The notes under the pieces are model-generated. The model was not told where the DNA came from. It did no database searches and was given only the letters and a program-made list of their open reading frames with translations. This document shows, in pieces, positions 1 through 10,491 of a DNA stretch of 64,000 nt; positions within the stretch are counted from its first letter, which is position 1, and each line of letters starts with the position of its first letter. Position numbers and translations under genes: made by a program. Location of the stretch: contig NC_071354.1 of assembly GCF_943734655.1 (NCBI RefSeq), positions 78,219,838 through 78,283,837 on the forward strand. Reading direction: 5' to 3'. The DNA is from Sabethes cyaneus (Eukaryota > Arthropoda > Insecta > Diptera > Culicidae).

Positions 1-204
1 TAAGTTTGCACGGCGAAGTTATGTATGTAGAAACCGGAAGTCTATGCTGGAAGGAGTGTCTTATATTCCTGTGGAATCAAATAAGCGACATCCACCCAAC
101 CCCTGAAAGTTGCTAGGTAAATAAATTCGATTCTGCAGTAATTCTACTTGCATACAATGGGAAACCCTTGAGGTGATGGTGGCTACCCCCATACATACAT
201 GCAC

Positions 205-255
205 ATACATTTATGCCCACGTCTATTATGCCTAACGTCCGTATGCCTAATAAGG
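205..255. repeat. Fragment of the CCTAACGTCC iteron family
   Basis: Contains TTATGCCTAACGTCC followed by GTATGCCTAATAAGG. The same short motif is iterated in both arms of the foldback at 15240-16015, so this is probably a small relic of that family. The flanks (1-204 and 256-387) hold nothing I recognise. Confidence 0.5.
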
Positions 256-387
256 TACACTTGGCATCATCACTGGTAGACCCTGGAGATGACGGAACCG
301 GTTGACTTGTTCGTCGCATCGAAAGCTCTGTTACGGCAGGGTAAATTCCATCATTTTGGTACGAACATCGTAGAGGACGAATTGCTC

Positions 388-1124
388 TTAAGGGGGCATA
401 GTACTTTTTACACCATATTTTTTGCCTTATTTCAAATTTTTTTTTCTCGATAACGCGAAAAGCGAATCGATTCGGGTTTATTGCTTGCTAAACATTGCAC
501 TTTATACTAATATTTGCAGTTTTGTTTGCATATGTGAACCTCTTCCCCTCTCCCCTACGGCTCCTTGAACATGATCATTCGAAAAAAACATGATTTGCGG
601 TACCATGGATTGGCGCTGGGAGGCTTATCCGAATTGAAAAATTCCAAAACGACACGAAAGAATATTAAATTATCTCGTGTTTGACCCATCTTTGTTTTTA
701 AATTCGAACGCATAACAAAATGGCGGACATTCAACCATAAAAGTAAGGTTTTTAGCCGAAAAAATTGACTTTAAACATTTCTAAAATATACAAAAATTGT
801 AATATCGAAAAAAGGATGGGTCAAATACTAGATAATTTTGTTAGCTTTGAAACAAAAAAAGAATCATGAGAATTGCTTCAGCCGTTCTTGAGATATTTAT
901 GGTACCGACTTTCAAAACTTGGTTTCGAGAAAAACGACGTTGAAGTTTTTATTCGCTGTGTAATCGCTCCAGACATGCGCGGTACAAATAGCTGTAACTT
1001 TGTCAATTTTTGGAATTCAACGAAATGACTTGAAACACATATGGTCAAAATGTTAATCTTTCGAAATAATTAATAAAAAAAATTTTCGATTTTTTTAAAT
1101 TGAAAAAGTACTATGCCCCCTTGA
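388..1124. mobile_element. Non-autonomous TTAA-type inverted-repeat element (MITE)
   Basis: The left end reads GGGGGCATAGTACTTTTT from 392 and the right end is its near-exact inverse up to 1120. The flanking tetranucleotides are TTAA (388-391) and TTGA (1121-1124), which fits a TTAA target duplication with one substitution and hence a piggyBac-like mobiliser. The interior is AT-rich with no coding potential. Assignment to piggyBac is inference from the TTAA alone. Confidence 0.65.
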
Positions 1125-2400
1125 ATAGTCGCCCCTCTGATTGTAATTCGAACTTGCTTCGACTCCGACTCTACTCTAGTCACATTTCATGTCCACTTCA
1201 GATACAATTTTTCTGTCTCACTTGACACACGCAAGTTTTACGAGAAGGTGTACCAACCTCGTAAGGGCTACACACCGAAACCGGACATTTGTAGGGACGA
1301 GGAAAGAAATCTAATCGCAAGCGAGCATGAGATGGTGCAAGTTCTTCGATGAACACCTCAAGAGCGAAGTTGGAGAATAAGGAGGAACAGAACATTAACC
1401 TAGGAATGCCCACAGAAAAGAGTAATGTCCCAGCACCTGATCTCCAAGAAGCCTAACGAGAAATCGGGTTGCTGACGACCAGCAAAGCCGCCGATAAGGA
1501 TAACCTACTGGCAGAGCTTTATAAACATGACCGAAAAACGCTGGCAACGGCTCTACACTAGGTAATTTCCAAGATTTGGGAGGAGGAAAAGCTACCGAAG
1601 GAAAAGATGGAAGGCGTGGTTTGATCCATCTACAAAAAATGTAATCTGTTCGAGTGCTGCAACTATCACGGCATAACGAAGGTACTCTCCCAGATCCTGT
1701 TACACCGGCTGTTACAGGGTTTCTTAGGGATTTATCAGGCGGGACTCATGGTTCCACTATGGACCAAATTTTCACCATCCGACAGATGTTTCACAAATGT
1801 CGGGAGTACAACGTGCGCACGCATCATATCTTTATTGATTTCAAAGCAGCATACGATACAGTTGATCGAGACCAGCTATTGCAGGTTATGCACGAACACG
1901 GTTTTCCGGATAAACTGACGCAGCTGATCAGAGCTATTATACATTGGGTTGTGTGATGTGTTTCGTGCGCATCTCGGCGACACTCTCGAGTCCCTTCGAG
2001 ACACGGCGAGGGTGGAGATAAGGTGACAGCTTTTCGAATGAGTGATCCGACGAGCGGGAATCAAAACGAGAGGGCGACGATTTTCACCAAGGGTAGCCAA
2101 CTCCGAGGCTTCGCCAGGCAGGCTTGGTATGCACTTTTCGCTTTAATTTTGCTCTTTTGATTACTGCACCTCAGCCAAGCAAAATTTGAAAAAGTAGTGA
2201 ATGGCGACATCCATTTAGTACGTCACGCAAATTTTGACCAAAATCAACCACCCCTCCCCCCATTGTCACATTTGGTCACACATTCATGACCCCCCCCTGA
2301 GAAAGTACGTCACGTCACGGCCCTCCCCCCCCCCTTTACAACAAAAAAATTAAATATACATTCCAGCCTTTTAATTTCAAGCTATCAATTCACTTCAATT

Positions 2401-2508
2401 CCCAAGTAACAATTTGGGTTTCATTACACTCTTATGATTGCATTTAAGACCAAAATTGTTCTTGAAGATCACGATAAGGGTACAATAAAACTCACATTGT
2501 TGCTTGGG
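2401..2508. mobile_element. 108-bp palindromic MITE, copy 1 (CCCAAG...CTTGGG)
   Basis: Starts CCCAAGTAACAAT and ends ATTGTTGCTTGGG, with inverted arms running inward for about 40 bp (TTTCATTACACTCTTAT against ATAAGGGTACAATAAAACTC). A second copy of the same length is at 16456-16563. No coding capacity. Confidence 0.75.
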
Positions 2509-2582
2509 GTAATTCATCAAATAACAAAAACGAATTTCAGCAAATAAAAGACGGAAAATATTCGAGCTTATAAGTCACCGAT

Positions 2583-2964
2583 TCACGGATTTTGAAGATG
2601 ATCTCCAATTGCTGCGATCGGAAACGCTTCAGAAGTCGCTGATGTGTCGTCGATTAATGTTTCGCGCATATCCACGTCCTTTACATCCATCCACTCAAAT
2701 TCGTCTGATCTATAGAACTATAGTTGAAAGAGTCAGGACTTCCTGCTGACGCCTTGCAGCAACACGCCTTGGAAGAACTTTTCTGACGGATTTTATCATT
2801 TTGTGTATTTTTTTGCAATCATTCAACATTACCTTAGATGCGAAATTTAATCCGCAAGTGGTACAAACTCTATCCTTCCGGAAGCTTTTGAGAGAGGGGC
2901 AGCATAGGTTGTACAGAAGAACCTTAAAACCAGCCGTGGAACTTCGGTATGAGTTTAGGTTCAT
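2583..2964 (-). pseudogene. Degraded zinc-finger-like ORF inside the inverted-repeat element
   Basis: Minus-strand translation gives VCTTCGLNFASKVMLNDCKKIH at about 2800-2870, which has the C-x2-C ... L ... H layout of a C2H2 finger, with Asp or Cys where the first His would be. A basic stretch (RKVLPRRVAARR) follows. After a stop near 2710 another frame continues with FEWMDVKDVDMRETLIDD and ends at 2583. This could be a remnant of the element's own DNA-binding protein or a captured host zinc-finger fragment. The finger reading depends on one motif, so confidence is low. Confidence 0.3.
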
Positions 2965-3590
2965 CGATTGAGTTCAGCAAGAATATCAAGAGGAAACATT
3001 GCCATTGGTCTCTTGTAGCACGCCGTAGCCCCTCAGGAGTTTATGCGGCTACTATTTGCGGTTGCAAAAATCTTTTAGGCAGGACAGTACTCAAAGAGTT
3101 CTTCAGTGATGTACAGCATATTCTGTAAAGCTTTAACAGAGAGTTCATACTACAAATATAAATAAGTCCCCTTTACACAAATATGTTAAAAAACTCCATC
3201 AGTACGGTAATTTTATAGAAGCCTTCAGTAGTTTTATCTCAAAATGAAATAGCCTTTTTATAAATCCCCGCATAAACTATACATTTGAATTTTTTTTTCT
3301 TGTGACGTCACATAACTTTATACCCCCCCCCCCCCCCTCCCCCTACGTCACAAATCGTCACTTTTAGGTCAACCCCCCTCCCCCCATAAGCGTGACGTAC
3401 TTTATGGATGGTCCCTAAGGGGCATTTGTAGAACAAGTAATTGTCTGCAATATTACCGAAGCAAGTAATGTTATATCTATTGTAATTACGTCTATTGTAT
3501 CTAGCGCAAGTCGGTAGGCTACGGTGGGCCGGACATGTCGTAAGGATGCCGGACAACAGTGCGACGATATTGTATAAACGGCACAAAGTA

Positions 3591-5408
3591 GGTAGGTAGG
3601 TTTTAACTGTAATTGTTTAACTTTAGCTTAGTGTTATTGATTCTAGTGTTTAAATACAAGTTCAAAAACAGCAATTAAGAATATTTAGCTTTATTAAATA
3701 TGTAGATTTACGAAGATATACACCAGAATCTAACGTAATATTAAGTAGGTAACCTTCTATTCTCTCGGCCGTTATGACAAATAGTTTTACATTGTCAGCC
3801 TGACATACTGACATCCCTCAACGCTCCACATCAACCACATCGGTCAACGTTGAGTGGTGTAGGGTAGGGTTTCCATCCGCAACAAAATTTATAGTTAACG
3901 CAACCTAATAATGACTTAAATTAGTCATAAATATGTTTGTTCAACTGTTTTACAGCAACTGCACTAGTATGGCTATTGAATTGGTAGTTGAATGAAGAAG
4001 TTTAGTGTTTCATCTGTATATTTTATCCAGTAACACAAGCAGAACTGAATTAATTACTTTTACTGCCCTATAACCGAGAACAGTTTTCCCTGGCAGATGG
4101 CTTGGAATTAAAAGTTAAAGTCCGTGCAAACAATGTCCAACAACATACTAGAGGAACATTTCAACGGCTCTGTTTTCCATTTCCCAGCTCTCTACACGTC
4201 TTTCATGACCCGTCACGGTACATGTGTAGGTACGTAGGTACCTATATTGAGATCCAACAGCCCGTGACTACGCCACTGGGATAGGTTATACACGCTCTTT
4301 CTCGCTTTATGGACCCTACACTACTGTGGGCGATAAGACTTTCAATTCACTTCCGGTGAACAACAGCGGGATGGCCATTGAACAAAAGTACATTTTCTTT
4401 ATATATCGTACCTACTGTGTGCTACTCTTCTACTGTACACTCTGAAATGTTACCCAGAGCCGCTCTGCTATTGATAGCAAGCTGTTTCGTCCTGACAGTT
4501 TTATGACAGAAGATAGCTCGACCCCCGGGCAAAAAGTGTAATATCGAGTTCGATGTTGGTGACACTTCTTGCTCAGCGATAAATTCCTCAGTTTAATGCT
4601 TCATTGCTCATCGGTTTGATCGGTTTTCTTCCTACGTTGAGCAGGATAGCATGAGCAGTACAAGAAAAGCTCAAATATTATAGCCTGTAATAAAATTAAA
4701 GAGTGGGCAAGCAGGAAATCCTTTTCCTTGTTAACCAGCCAACTCGGAGACTTCACCGAAATAACATCATCTGATAAGGTTGAAAAAAAAACCCCGTGTC
4801 TGTTGCAGCTCAAAACCAGAACCAACAAATTGATAGAAGCAATCCAATTTAATAACTGCTGGGCTGTTCGGTGCTGAAGCAGCACACCGGCAACCGGTGA
4901 AATACACACAAAACAAAATACTTTTGCCAACGTATCCGTCTGTTTACGACACTGCTGACATCACATTTGCTGTTCTGGGCAGCATTTATCCGGAACTACT
5001 GCAAAGCTTGCTCTAAACCTTAATCGGCACCCACAATCTCCTCGGAAGGAGGCTAGGAGTGCGGTGAATGCGACTGACGTATGAAAGCTGGTGTGCTGCA
5101 ACAAAGTCCTTGGAGACATGTCGTCGTCATTGGCGGTGAGAGACGTGACCAGGCCATCAACCGCAGTCAAGAGGATCTCCGAGCTGGAGAGAAGAAAAGC
5201 GTGCGACTCGGTGCTGACTGGTACATTTGTCGGTGCTGGTGGAATCCAACAACGACAGATATCTGGAGGAGACAAACATCGGCAAACTGCGTCTGTCTAG
5301 CCGAGGCACAACGTTCCGTCTTCCGGTGTGGCAGAGAACAAAGCTGACAGACCCACAAACCAGCAAGCGGCAAGCAGCCAGCAACCAGCAGATCCGAGCA
5401 GATGTGGA
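3591..5408. other. No recognisable feature
   Basis: Mixed-composition DNA without recognised coding or repeat structure. Short GTAGGTAGGTAGG runs occur at 3588 and GTACGTAGGTACC near 4230. ORFs around 4600-5300 lack recognisable domains. Confidence 0.4.
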
Positions 5409-5579
5409 ATGACTGATGCGGCTCTGATCTGCGAGCTCATTTATCTTTTGCTTTTTGGGGTGTTGCCGGCATTCGGGACTGGGTGTGGGTTAATTTTGTG
5501 GGTGGTTCTTTTATGGTTGCTCGGCTATCTTAATGTGAGCAATCTTAGGGACAGAATTAAAAAATTGGATTGTCAGTAA
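5409..5579 (+). CDS. Possible small hydrophobic protein, unrecognised
   Basis: A 56-residue ATG ORF starting MTDAALICEL. Residues about 8-43 form one or two hydrophobic segments (LIYLLLFGVLPAF and GLILWVVLLWLLGYL), followed by a charged tail ending RDRIKKLDCQ. The same frame is open upstream of the ATG to a stop at 5298 and is Gln/Ser-rich there. I do not recognise a family, and there is no splice, promoter or poly(A) evidence. It could equally be a chance ORF or a relic, so treat it only as a candidate. Confidence 0.15.
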   Translation: MTDAALICELIYLLLFGVLPAFGTGCGLILWVVLLWLLGYLNVSNLRDRIKKLDCQ

Positions 5580-6404
5580 TCGGCAAGCGTATGGCTGAGA
5601 AGTCTCCATGAGAAAGGATGCCGCACCGGGTAGAAGCGGATTGTTTTATAACCACTCGTGTAGGAAAAAGATGAGCAACATATTGAGAGTCGTTTTTCGT
5701 TTTACTGAAGCTCTAAAATTAGTGAAGGATTTATGTTTCACCAGCGGCTAAATTTTGATAAACAACTAGGGTAGAAGTACCAAATATAGTTATAGCACCA
5801 ATCATGGTAATACGAGAGAGCCTGTTGATCGTTTAACATGGATAACACGCTGTTCTGCATTCCAAAAGATATTTTTATGCAAAAAAAAGTTCTCCAGTAC
5901 CGATTTATTGATTCACTTTTAGTGTAAACTTATTTTTTATGTGAAAAAACATGGTTTGAAAATTTCGTGTCACTGTGAGACTTGTTTTTTAGCGATTCGC
6001 TAAGCTATACGTAATCGTAATTAAGACATTTTCGATATTAAAACTATATTTTTCAAAAATAAAACCGCATGGGGGAATTAGTCACCACCTTCTTAACGTT
6101 GTGAAATAAAAAAATAATACGATTTTAGTCAAGAATGATTGCTTTTATGTATTACCATGATTGGCAAAATTTCACAACGGTGCGCCAATCATAGTAGTAG
6201 GCGATGACCGATTATCGTAGCATACGAAATCTTTTTTCCCATCGTTGTCACTTTTGGTCATAGTGTGTTCTTTACCGGGTGTGATTGAAAACTAGTTTGT
6301 TTTTAATAAAATATCATATGCTGTTAATAAAATATCAGGTATGAACAATAACTAGTCGCTTATTATCTAAATATAATTACAATATTTGATTTACATTCAA
6401 CAGC

Positions 6405-7420
6405 AAATACCGAAAGCAAATTTCCCGTAAACATTACTTCGAAGAAGATTTTTTCCAAGGTCTTCAACTCCGGGATGATGGTTTACGCATGCTGTAAACA
6501 GTTCGGGATTCCGATGTCCACTGTCGTTTACTGGAGAATTGGACATTGCAGAAAAATCCACTAACTGCCCTGTCAAAACAAAAGGAGCAGCAAATTGTGT
6601 CGACTAATTGTTGGTAAGCAGGATCAGTTTCCCGACATGCAATTCTGTCCCAAGTGAGTGAGTACCTGACATCCAAGGAGCGGATCACGCTGTTCTGGAA
6701 CAATCGACCAGGTAATTTTATTTGGGACCAGCAGGGATCATGAGAGAGCACATTGGAAAATTGTGTGAGACAAACGGTGCTCGCGTAATGCGATCGTATT
6801 TATGATTAATTAAAATTCTCATCATGATTTTTCCGATCCCATAAGGTTCCTGAACATTATTTATACATTCTAATTGTTTTTCATTTCCAGGACGTCAGTG
6901 AATCTCTGGTTTTATGCGTCGCAAACCCGGATTTTCTATCCGCACACCAGAAACAGTTACCCTTATTCTGGGAGTCACATGACTCAATACGACAATTGTC
7001 ACTCGCCACGGCGAGTCGAGTCACCTAAGTGACAATCGTGTCACCTAGGTAAGAAACCCTTGTCACCTAAGTGACAAGGCGAGTCACCTAGGTGACAATT
7101 GTCACCTGATTCGCGGTGACTGCAACATAGTCACGTCACTCGCCTCGCAGAATAAGGGTAAGTATCATTAGCAAGCGGCCGGGTAACTAAGAAGCATCTT
7201 CATGGATGGTTCCAGGTGGTAGATAACTGGCTTACTAGTTTCGAAGGAATTTGTAAGAAAGAATAAGAAAAAGAGGAAAAGAAGCGCCGGAAAAAACGAC
7301 GAGTAACATGGAACGTGAAGATGCAAATCTAAAAGACTCAAAAAGTCTAGAATTGAGGAGCGTGAACGTAAAAAATTGGAGCCGAAAACGAAGAAATTAA
7401 TAAAAGGAAACCATACTTAA
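6405..7420 (+). pseudogene. Pogo-like transposase, intron retained, DDE domain deleted
   Basis: Reads in order: YRKQISRKHYFEEDFF (N-terminus); after a frameshift, GMMVYACCKQFGIPMSTVVYW, the psq/CENP-B-type helix-turn-helix; LSKQKEQQIV; VSRHAILSQVSEYL; and NNRPG. A canonical intron follows (GTAATT at 6712, TTTCCAG ending 6890). Joined across it, the frame reads NNRPGRQ then GFMRRKPGFSIRTPE, the CENPB-type second HTH. After the inserted MITE the frame resumes as VTKKHLHGWFQVVDNWLTSF, then jumps directly to a lysine/arginine-rich tail. The whole DDE catalytic domain normally between them is missing, and there are stops and frameshifts. Family membership is inferred from these motifs. Confidence 0.75.
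6960..7158. mobile_element. 199-bp MITE with internal TCACCTAGGTGA palindromes
   Basis: TIRs are CCCTTATTCTGGGAG (left) and, reversed, CCCTTATTCTGCGAG (right), flanked by TA on both sides. The interior is made of repeated GTGACAA/TTGTCAC and TCACCTAAGTGA/TCACCTAGGTGA palindromes. It interrupts the pogo-type transposase just after its RTPE motif. Confidence 0.85.
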
Positions 7421-7589
7421 AAAATAATATTAAATTTAGAAATAAAAACTTTATTTTTTGTTACTATTACGAAACTCATAGTTGCTAGTTGCATCAGTTT
7501 TAGATTTTCGTACACTCCCCCATCCTTAAACAAAAACATAAAATTTTGAAATATCCCACACTTTAAACCTAGTGAATATCCCTAGTTCT

Positions 7590-7722
7590 AGCTAGTGCTA
7601 GATAGAGTCTAACAGCTTCTCCCAACCGAGATTCGAACACTTCAATTACATTGCAGATAATAACTACCTCTACAACTGTTCTATACACCACTTCTTCAAA
7701 TTCTGCTTGGCTGAGGCACTGT
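7590..7722 (-). mobile_element. tRNA-derived SINE-like fragment
   Basis: On the minus strand GTGTTCGAATCTCGG resembles a Pol III B box. About 35 nt upstream lies GTAGAGGTAGTT, a plausible degenerate A box. The fragment lies inside the pogo-like element, so it inserted later. The family is not identified. Confidence 0.45.
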
Positions 7723-8285
7723 TATCAAGTTAGAAAAATGGAAGGTGGCGTACATTGATTACTTATTTAACACAATTTTGATATTTCTGATGCTTTATTG
7801 TTATAGGAAATGCTCTTCTGGGAGTTTTTTCCATGCCGCAATGCCAATAGATACTTTTCTTTTCCACCTCCATAGACGCGTTGTGTAATCTATGAACCGT
7901 TTCTAATTATTTTCCCCAGTAAAATTCAAATAAGCGTCGTTTTCATTACTCATTTTGATCTATTTTAATTTATTAATTGATTTTGATTAATTGATTGTTT
8001 AATTTCTCTTCGGTGTTCCAGTATACTACCATATTTGGTACACATATAACGAAATGCCAGAAACACTACTACTATAATTGGTACATAGCAATGCTATTTT
8101 CAAACCAGCTTTTTGATAGCTTTCGTCAAAAAATCATCAAAACTGACGCCTGATTCCTTTTCTACTGATCACAAAGTACTGGAAAATTTTTAGGTATTAT
8201 ACGTTTTGAGTCATAATTAGATATTTATACGTAAATTTGTCTTAATAGATGACATATCTCCACCATATTTGGTACGTCTACCCTA

Positions 8286-9474
8286 CTTAACTAACCTCCA
8301 AGAAACTTGTACGTTAGATGGACCTATCGTAACATGTGCAATGTTCAAGGACATATATGGTGCTTTGGCTTTGTCCGGAAAGGGTAAATACTTAATGTGA
8401 ACAATGAAAAATTAGATGGTGCAATTCAAACTCACAGCTGATTATTTTATTTTAATAAATGAGCATCGCTAAAGGAAAAATGTCAAAAATACAATTATCT
8501 CTTGGACCCGGCGGAACGAAATATCGACTCATTTCCATTTTTTCGATTATCTCACGCCTCATATTTCTGAGTATTTGATTCGACCCACCATCCAGACTCT
8601 GCTTCGGTCTCTGCTGGATGGAAAATACCGACAGATAAATACAGCGTAGCACAAAAAAAAGGATTCTTTCTGCTTCAGTCAGCAGACGGAACGTGGTTGC
8701 ATGATATTCAGAGCCAGGAAAATCTTTCGTAATTAATTTCCTAAGCAAACAGAGCGGAAGTTCGTTTTTGCTTTTCCTTTCATTTCCATGCACCGTCTAC
8801 CACCACTGCTGTCTACTGGGCGTTTCGAGCAAAATGTAGTTCTCGGGTACACGGTTGATGAACAATCGAACCGGACCGGCCGGCGCGGCGGTCAGAAGAA
8901 GTTGATTGCAAAAAATACGTGACATCCAATTAGTGGTTCTCCAATCATTCGGACTGACTTCTCCGTAATTTTTGGTCGTACAATTGAATTGCTTCGGTTG
9001 ATGCTAGGAACTGAACTGAACAGACCTATTCGCCCTGAACGGTGTAACAGACATAACAGAGTTGCTCTTGAAGAGCAGTAAATAATTTAGGCAGAAAATG
9101 TTTGGCAAAACTTTACGTTAAGTATGCAGTAATTTACAACATGCTTGCTCAACAATTTATGATTTTGCGTATTATTCGTTTATTAAAAATGCATGCATGC
9201 GTCACCTTACGTCTAATTGAGAACACATCGGTAGTACCCAACCTTATTTTCTATAATTTCGGCGAAATCACACTTTTTAATGTAGTAATCTAGATTCACT
9301 ATAACGGAGATATCCGGAATGTATGACCAAAATACCTAAATGTATATTTAACGGGATGGAACTACGTTACTGAATGCTATCTGGCAGAATTTGTTTTCTT
9401 TACATTGTTGTATCACGAATTATGGTTTTAACACAGCTTTAGGAAACTTACTTTTTCGGGCCCACAACAACTCT
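8286..9474. other. No recognisable feature
   Basis: A minus-strand open frame of about 113 codons (8452-8793) has no ATG at its start and no domain I recognise. GC-rich CCGGACCGGCCGGCGCGG lies near 8867. Nothing else stands out. Confidence 0.4.
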
Positions 9475-9479
9475 TGCCG

Positions 9480-10486
9480 CACAGTGGGACAATTTTAAAA
9501 ATAGTGAGACATAAGGAATAACATCGAAACCTTAAAGCATAGCATAATAGTATCTTCAGAAAAGTTTCTCCATTCAAAAAGCGCTTTCTAGTGGGGGAAA
9601 AATATTTGAACATTAGGGTGTCCCTAAGCGTTTGGAGAATTGACCAACCGAAGCAAAATTATTATACTAACAACAACACTCAATTCACTACTACACCAAA
9701 CAACAACACACAATTCTGGCTTTAGTTTTCAAAAGGTCGCATAATCCAAGCAAAAGGGTTGATTATGCGACCTTATGAAAACTAAAGCCAGAATTCATCA
9801 ATTTAAATAAAATCCTATTAAACTACAATGTCTTAATTTTTTATTGGCTTAGTGAAGGTTTTAAAAACGGTTGCCTTCGTGATAAGTTTTTTCAGATGTT
9901 CCACAGTGTTCCACCCTAAGTTGTACATGGTGGGATACAGCATAAATTGATTCACAAAAAACAAGTGAGATTAGCTGCTCATAGCTGCTCTCCCCCGAGA
10001 TACACCCCTTTAAAGATTACGTAAAAAAATATAAAAACCAGTGATGGCTTCTAAAGGAAACAAGATAGAGCTCTACTATCTTCGACAAAAATGTGCAATT
10101 TAATTAGATTACCAATTTCTTAGTACATTTGAAAAGTATACGAAGCGTAATTCAAGAGCTACATCGAAAAAACTGTTTTTAAGGGTGTCCCTAAGAGTTT
10201 GGCTCTATAACTTTTTTCATGTAAGAGATAGAAACCTTCAGTATTCAACAAAGTTTCTTAAAATTAGATTATCTATAAATCTTCTGTAGAACGTAATCAT
10301 TTCTGACTTGAAATAGAGAAAATATTTTTTGTATCTGCTCAGGGACACCCCAATGTTCAAATATTTTTCCCCCACTAGAAGGCGCTTTTTGAATGGAGAA
10401 ACTTTTCTGAAGATACTATTATGCTATGCTTTAAGGTTTCGATGTTATTCCTTATGTCTCACTATTTTTAAAATTGTCCCACTGTG
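9480..10486. mobile_element. Transib-like non-autonomous transposon
   Basis: A 1007-bp element starting CACAGTGGGACAATTTT and ending with the exact inverse. Its inverted repeats run about 150 bp with few mismatches, and both copies can be read as the same short ORF (FSPTR.RFLNGETFLKIL). It is flanked by a perfect 5-bp duplication, TGCCG (9475-9479 and 10487-10491). The 5-bp GC-rich duplication and the CACAGTG terminus, identical to the V(D)J recombination heptamer, are Transib hallmarks. No transposase is encoded, and no nonamer is visible at 12 or 23 bp spacing. Confidence 0.75.
9712..9795. repeat. 84-bp near-perfect hairpin
   Basis: The left arm AATTCTGGCTTTAGTTTTCA plus AAAGGTCGCATAATC is matched by an almost perfect inverse (GATTATGCGACCTT ... 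ACTAAAGCCAGAATT), leaving a loop of about 15 nt. It lies inside the Transib-like element. It could be a tiny palindromic MITE; transcribed from either strand it would fold like a miRNA precursor. Confidence 0.75.
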
Positions 10487-10491
10487 TGCCG

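Larger units (their letters stand above)
2204..3414. mobile_element. 1.2-kb inverted-repeat DNA element inserted in the LINE
   Basis: The left end reads CATCCATTTAGTACGTCACGC and the right end, reversed, reads CCATCCATAAAGTACGTCACGC. The inverted repeat continues inward through C-rich tracts next to 'TTGACC' on both sides. LINE coding sequence lies on both sides (GSQLRGFA to the left, VGRLRWAGHVVRM to the right), proving it is an insertion. I recall this TIR as abundant in mosquito genomes but cannot name the superfamily with confidence. It carries a nested MITE (2401-2508) and a degraded ORF on the minus strand. Confidence 0.75.
1205..3590 (+). pseudogene. RTE-like non-LTR retrotransposon relic, copy 1 (linker, RT, C-terminus)
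   Basis: A degraded APE/RT-type LINE polyprotein. From about 1220 one frame gives RKFYEKVYQPRKGY...PDICRDEE, the linker between endonuclease and RT. Around 1475-1640 comes SKAADKDNLLAELY and WEEEKLP, and 1654-1956 gives the RT core DQIFTIRQMFHKCREYN and IDFKAAYDTVDRD. After frameshifts VRISATLSSPFETRRG and IFTKGSQLRGFA remain near 1965-2105. The catalytic FADD is lost where the copy is interrupted. Past the inserted element (2204-3414) the same polyprotein resumes at about 3508 with QVGRLRWAGHVVRMPDN, the conserved post-RT segment. Multiple stops and frameshifts make this a dead copy. Assignment to RTE is from remembered similarity; another APE-type clade is possible. Confidence 0.8.
5769..8283 (+). 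mobile_element. Pogo-like Tc1/mariner-superfamily transposon, defective
   Basis: A 2515-bp element with TIRs GGGTAGAAGTACCAAATAT (left) and, reversed, GGGTAGACGTACCAAATAT (right). It is flanked on both sides by TA (5767-5768 and 8284-8285), the Tc1/mariner target duplication. Variants of the terminal motif (ACCATATTTGGTACAC, ATAATTGGTACATAG, CACCAATCATGG) recur inside, near both ends. It carries a broken pogo-type transposase (6405-7420), which itself holds a MITE (6960-7158), and a tRNA-derived SINE near 7600. Confidence 0.85.
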
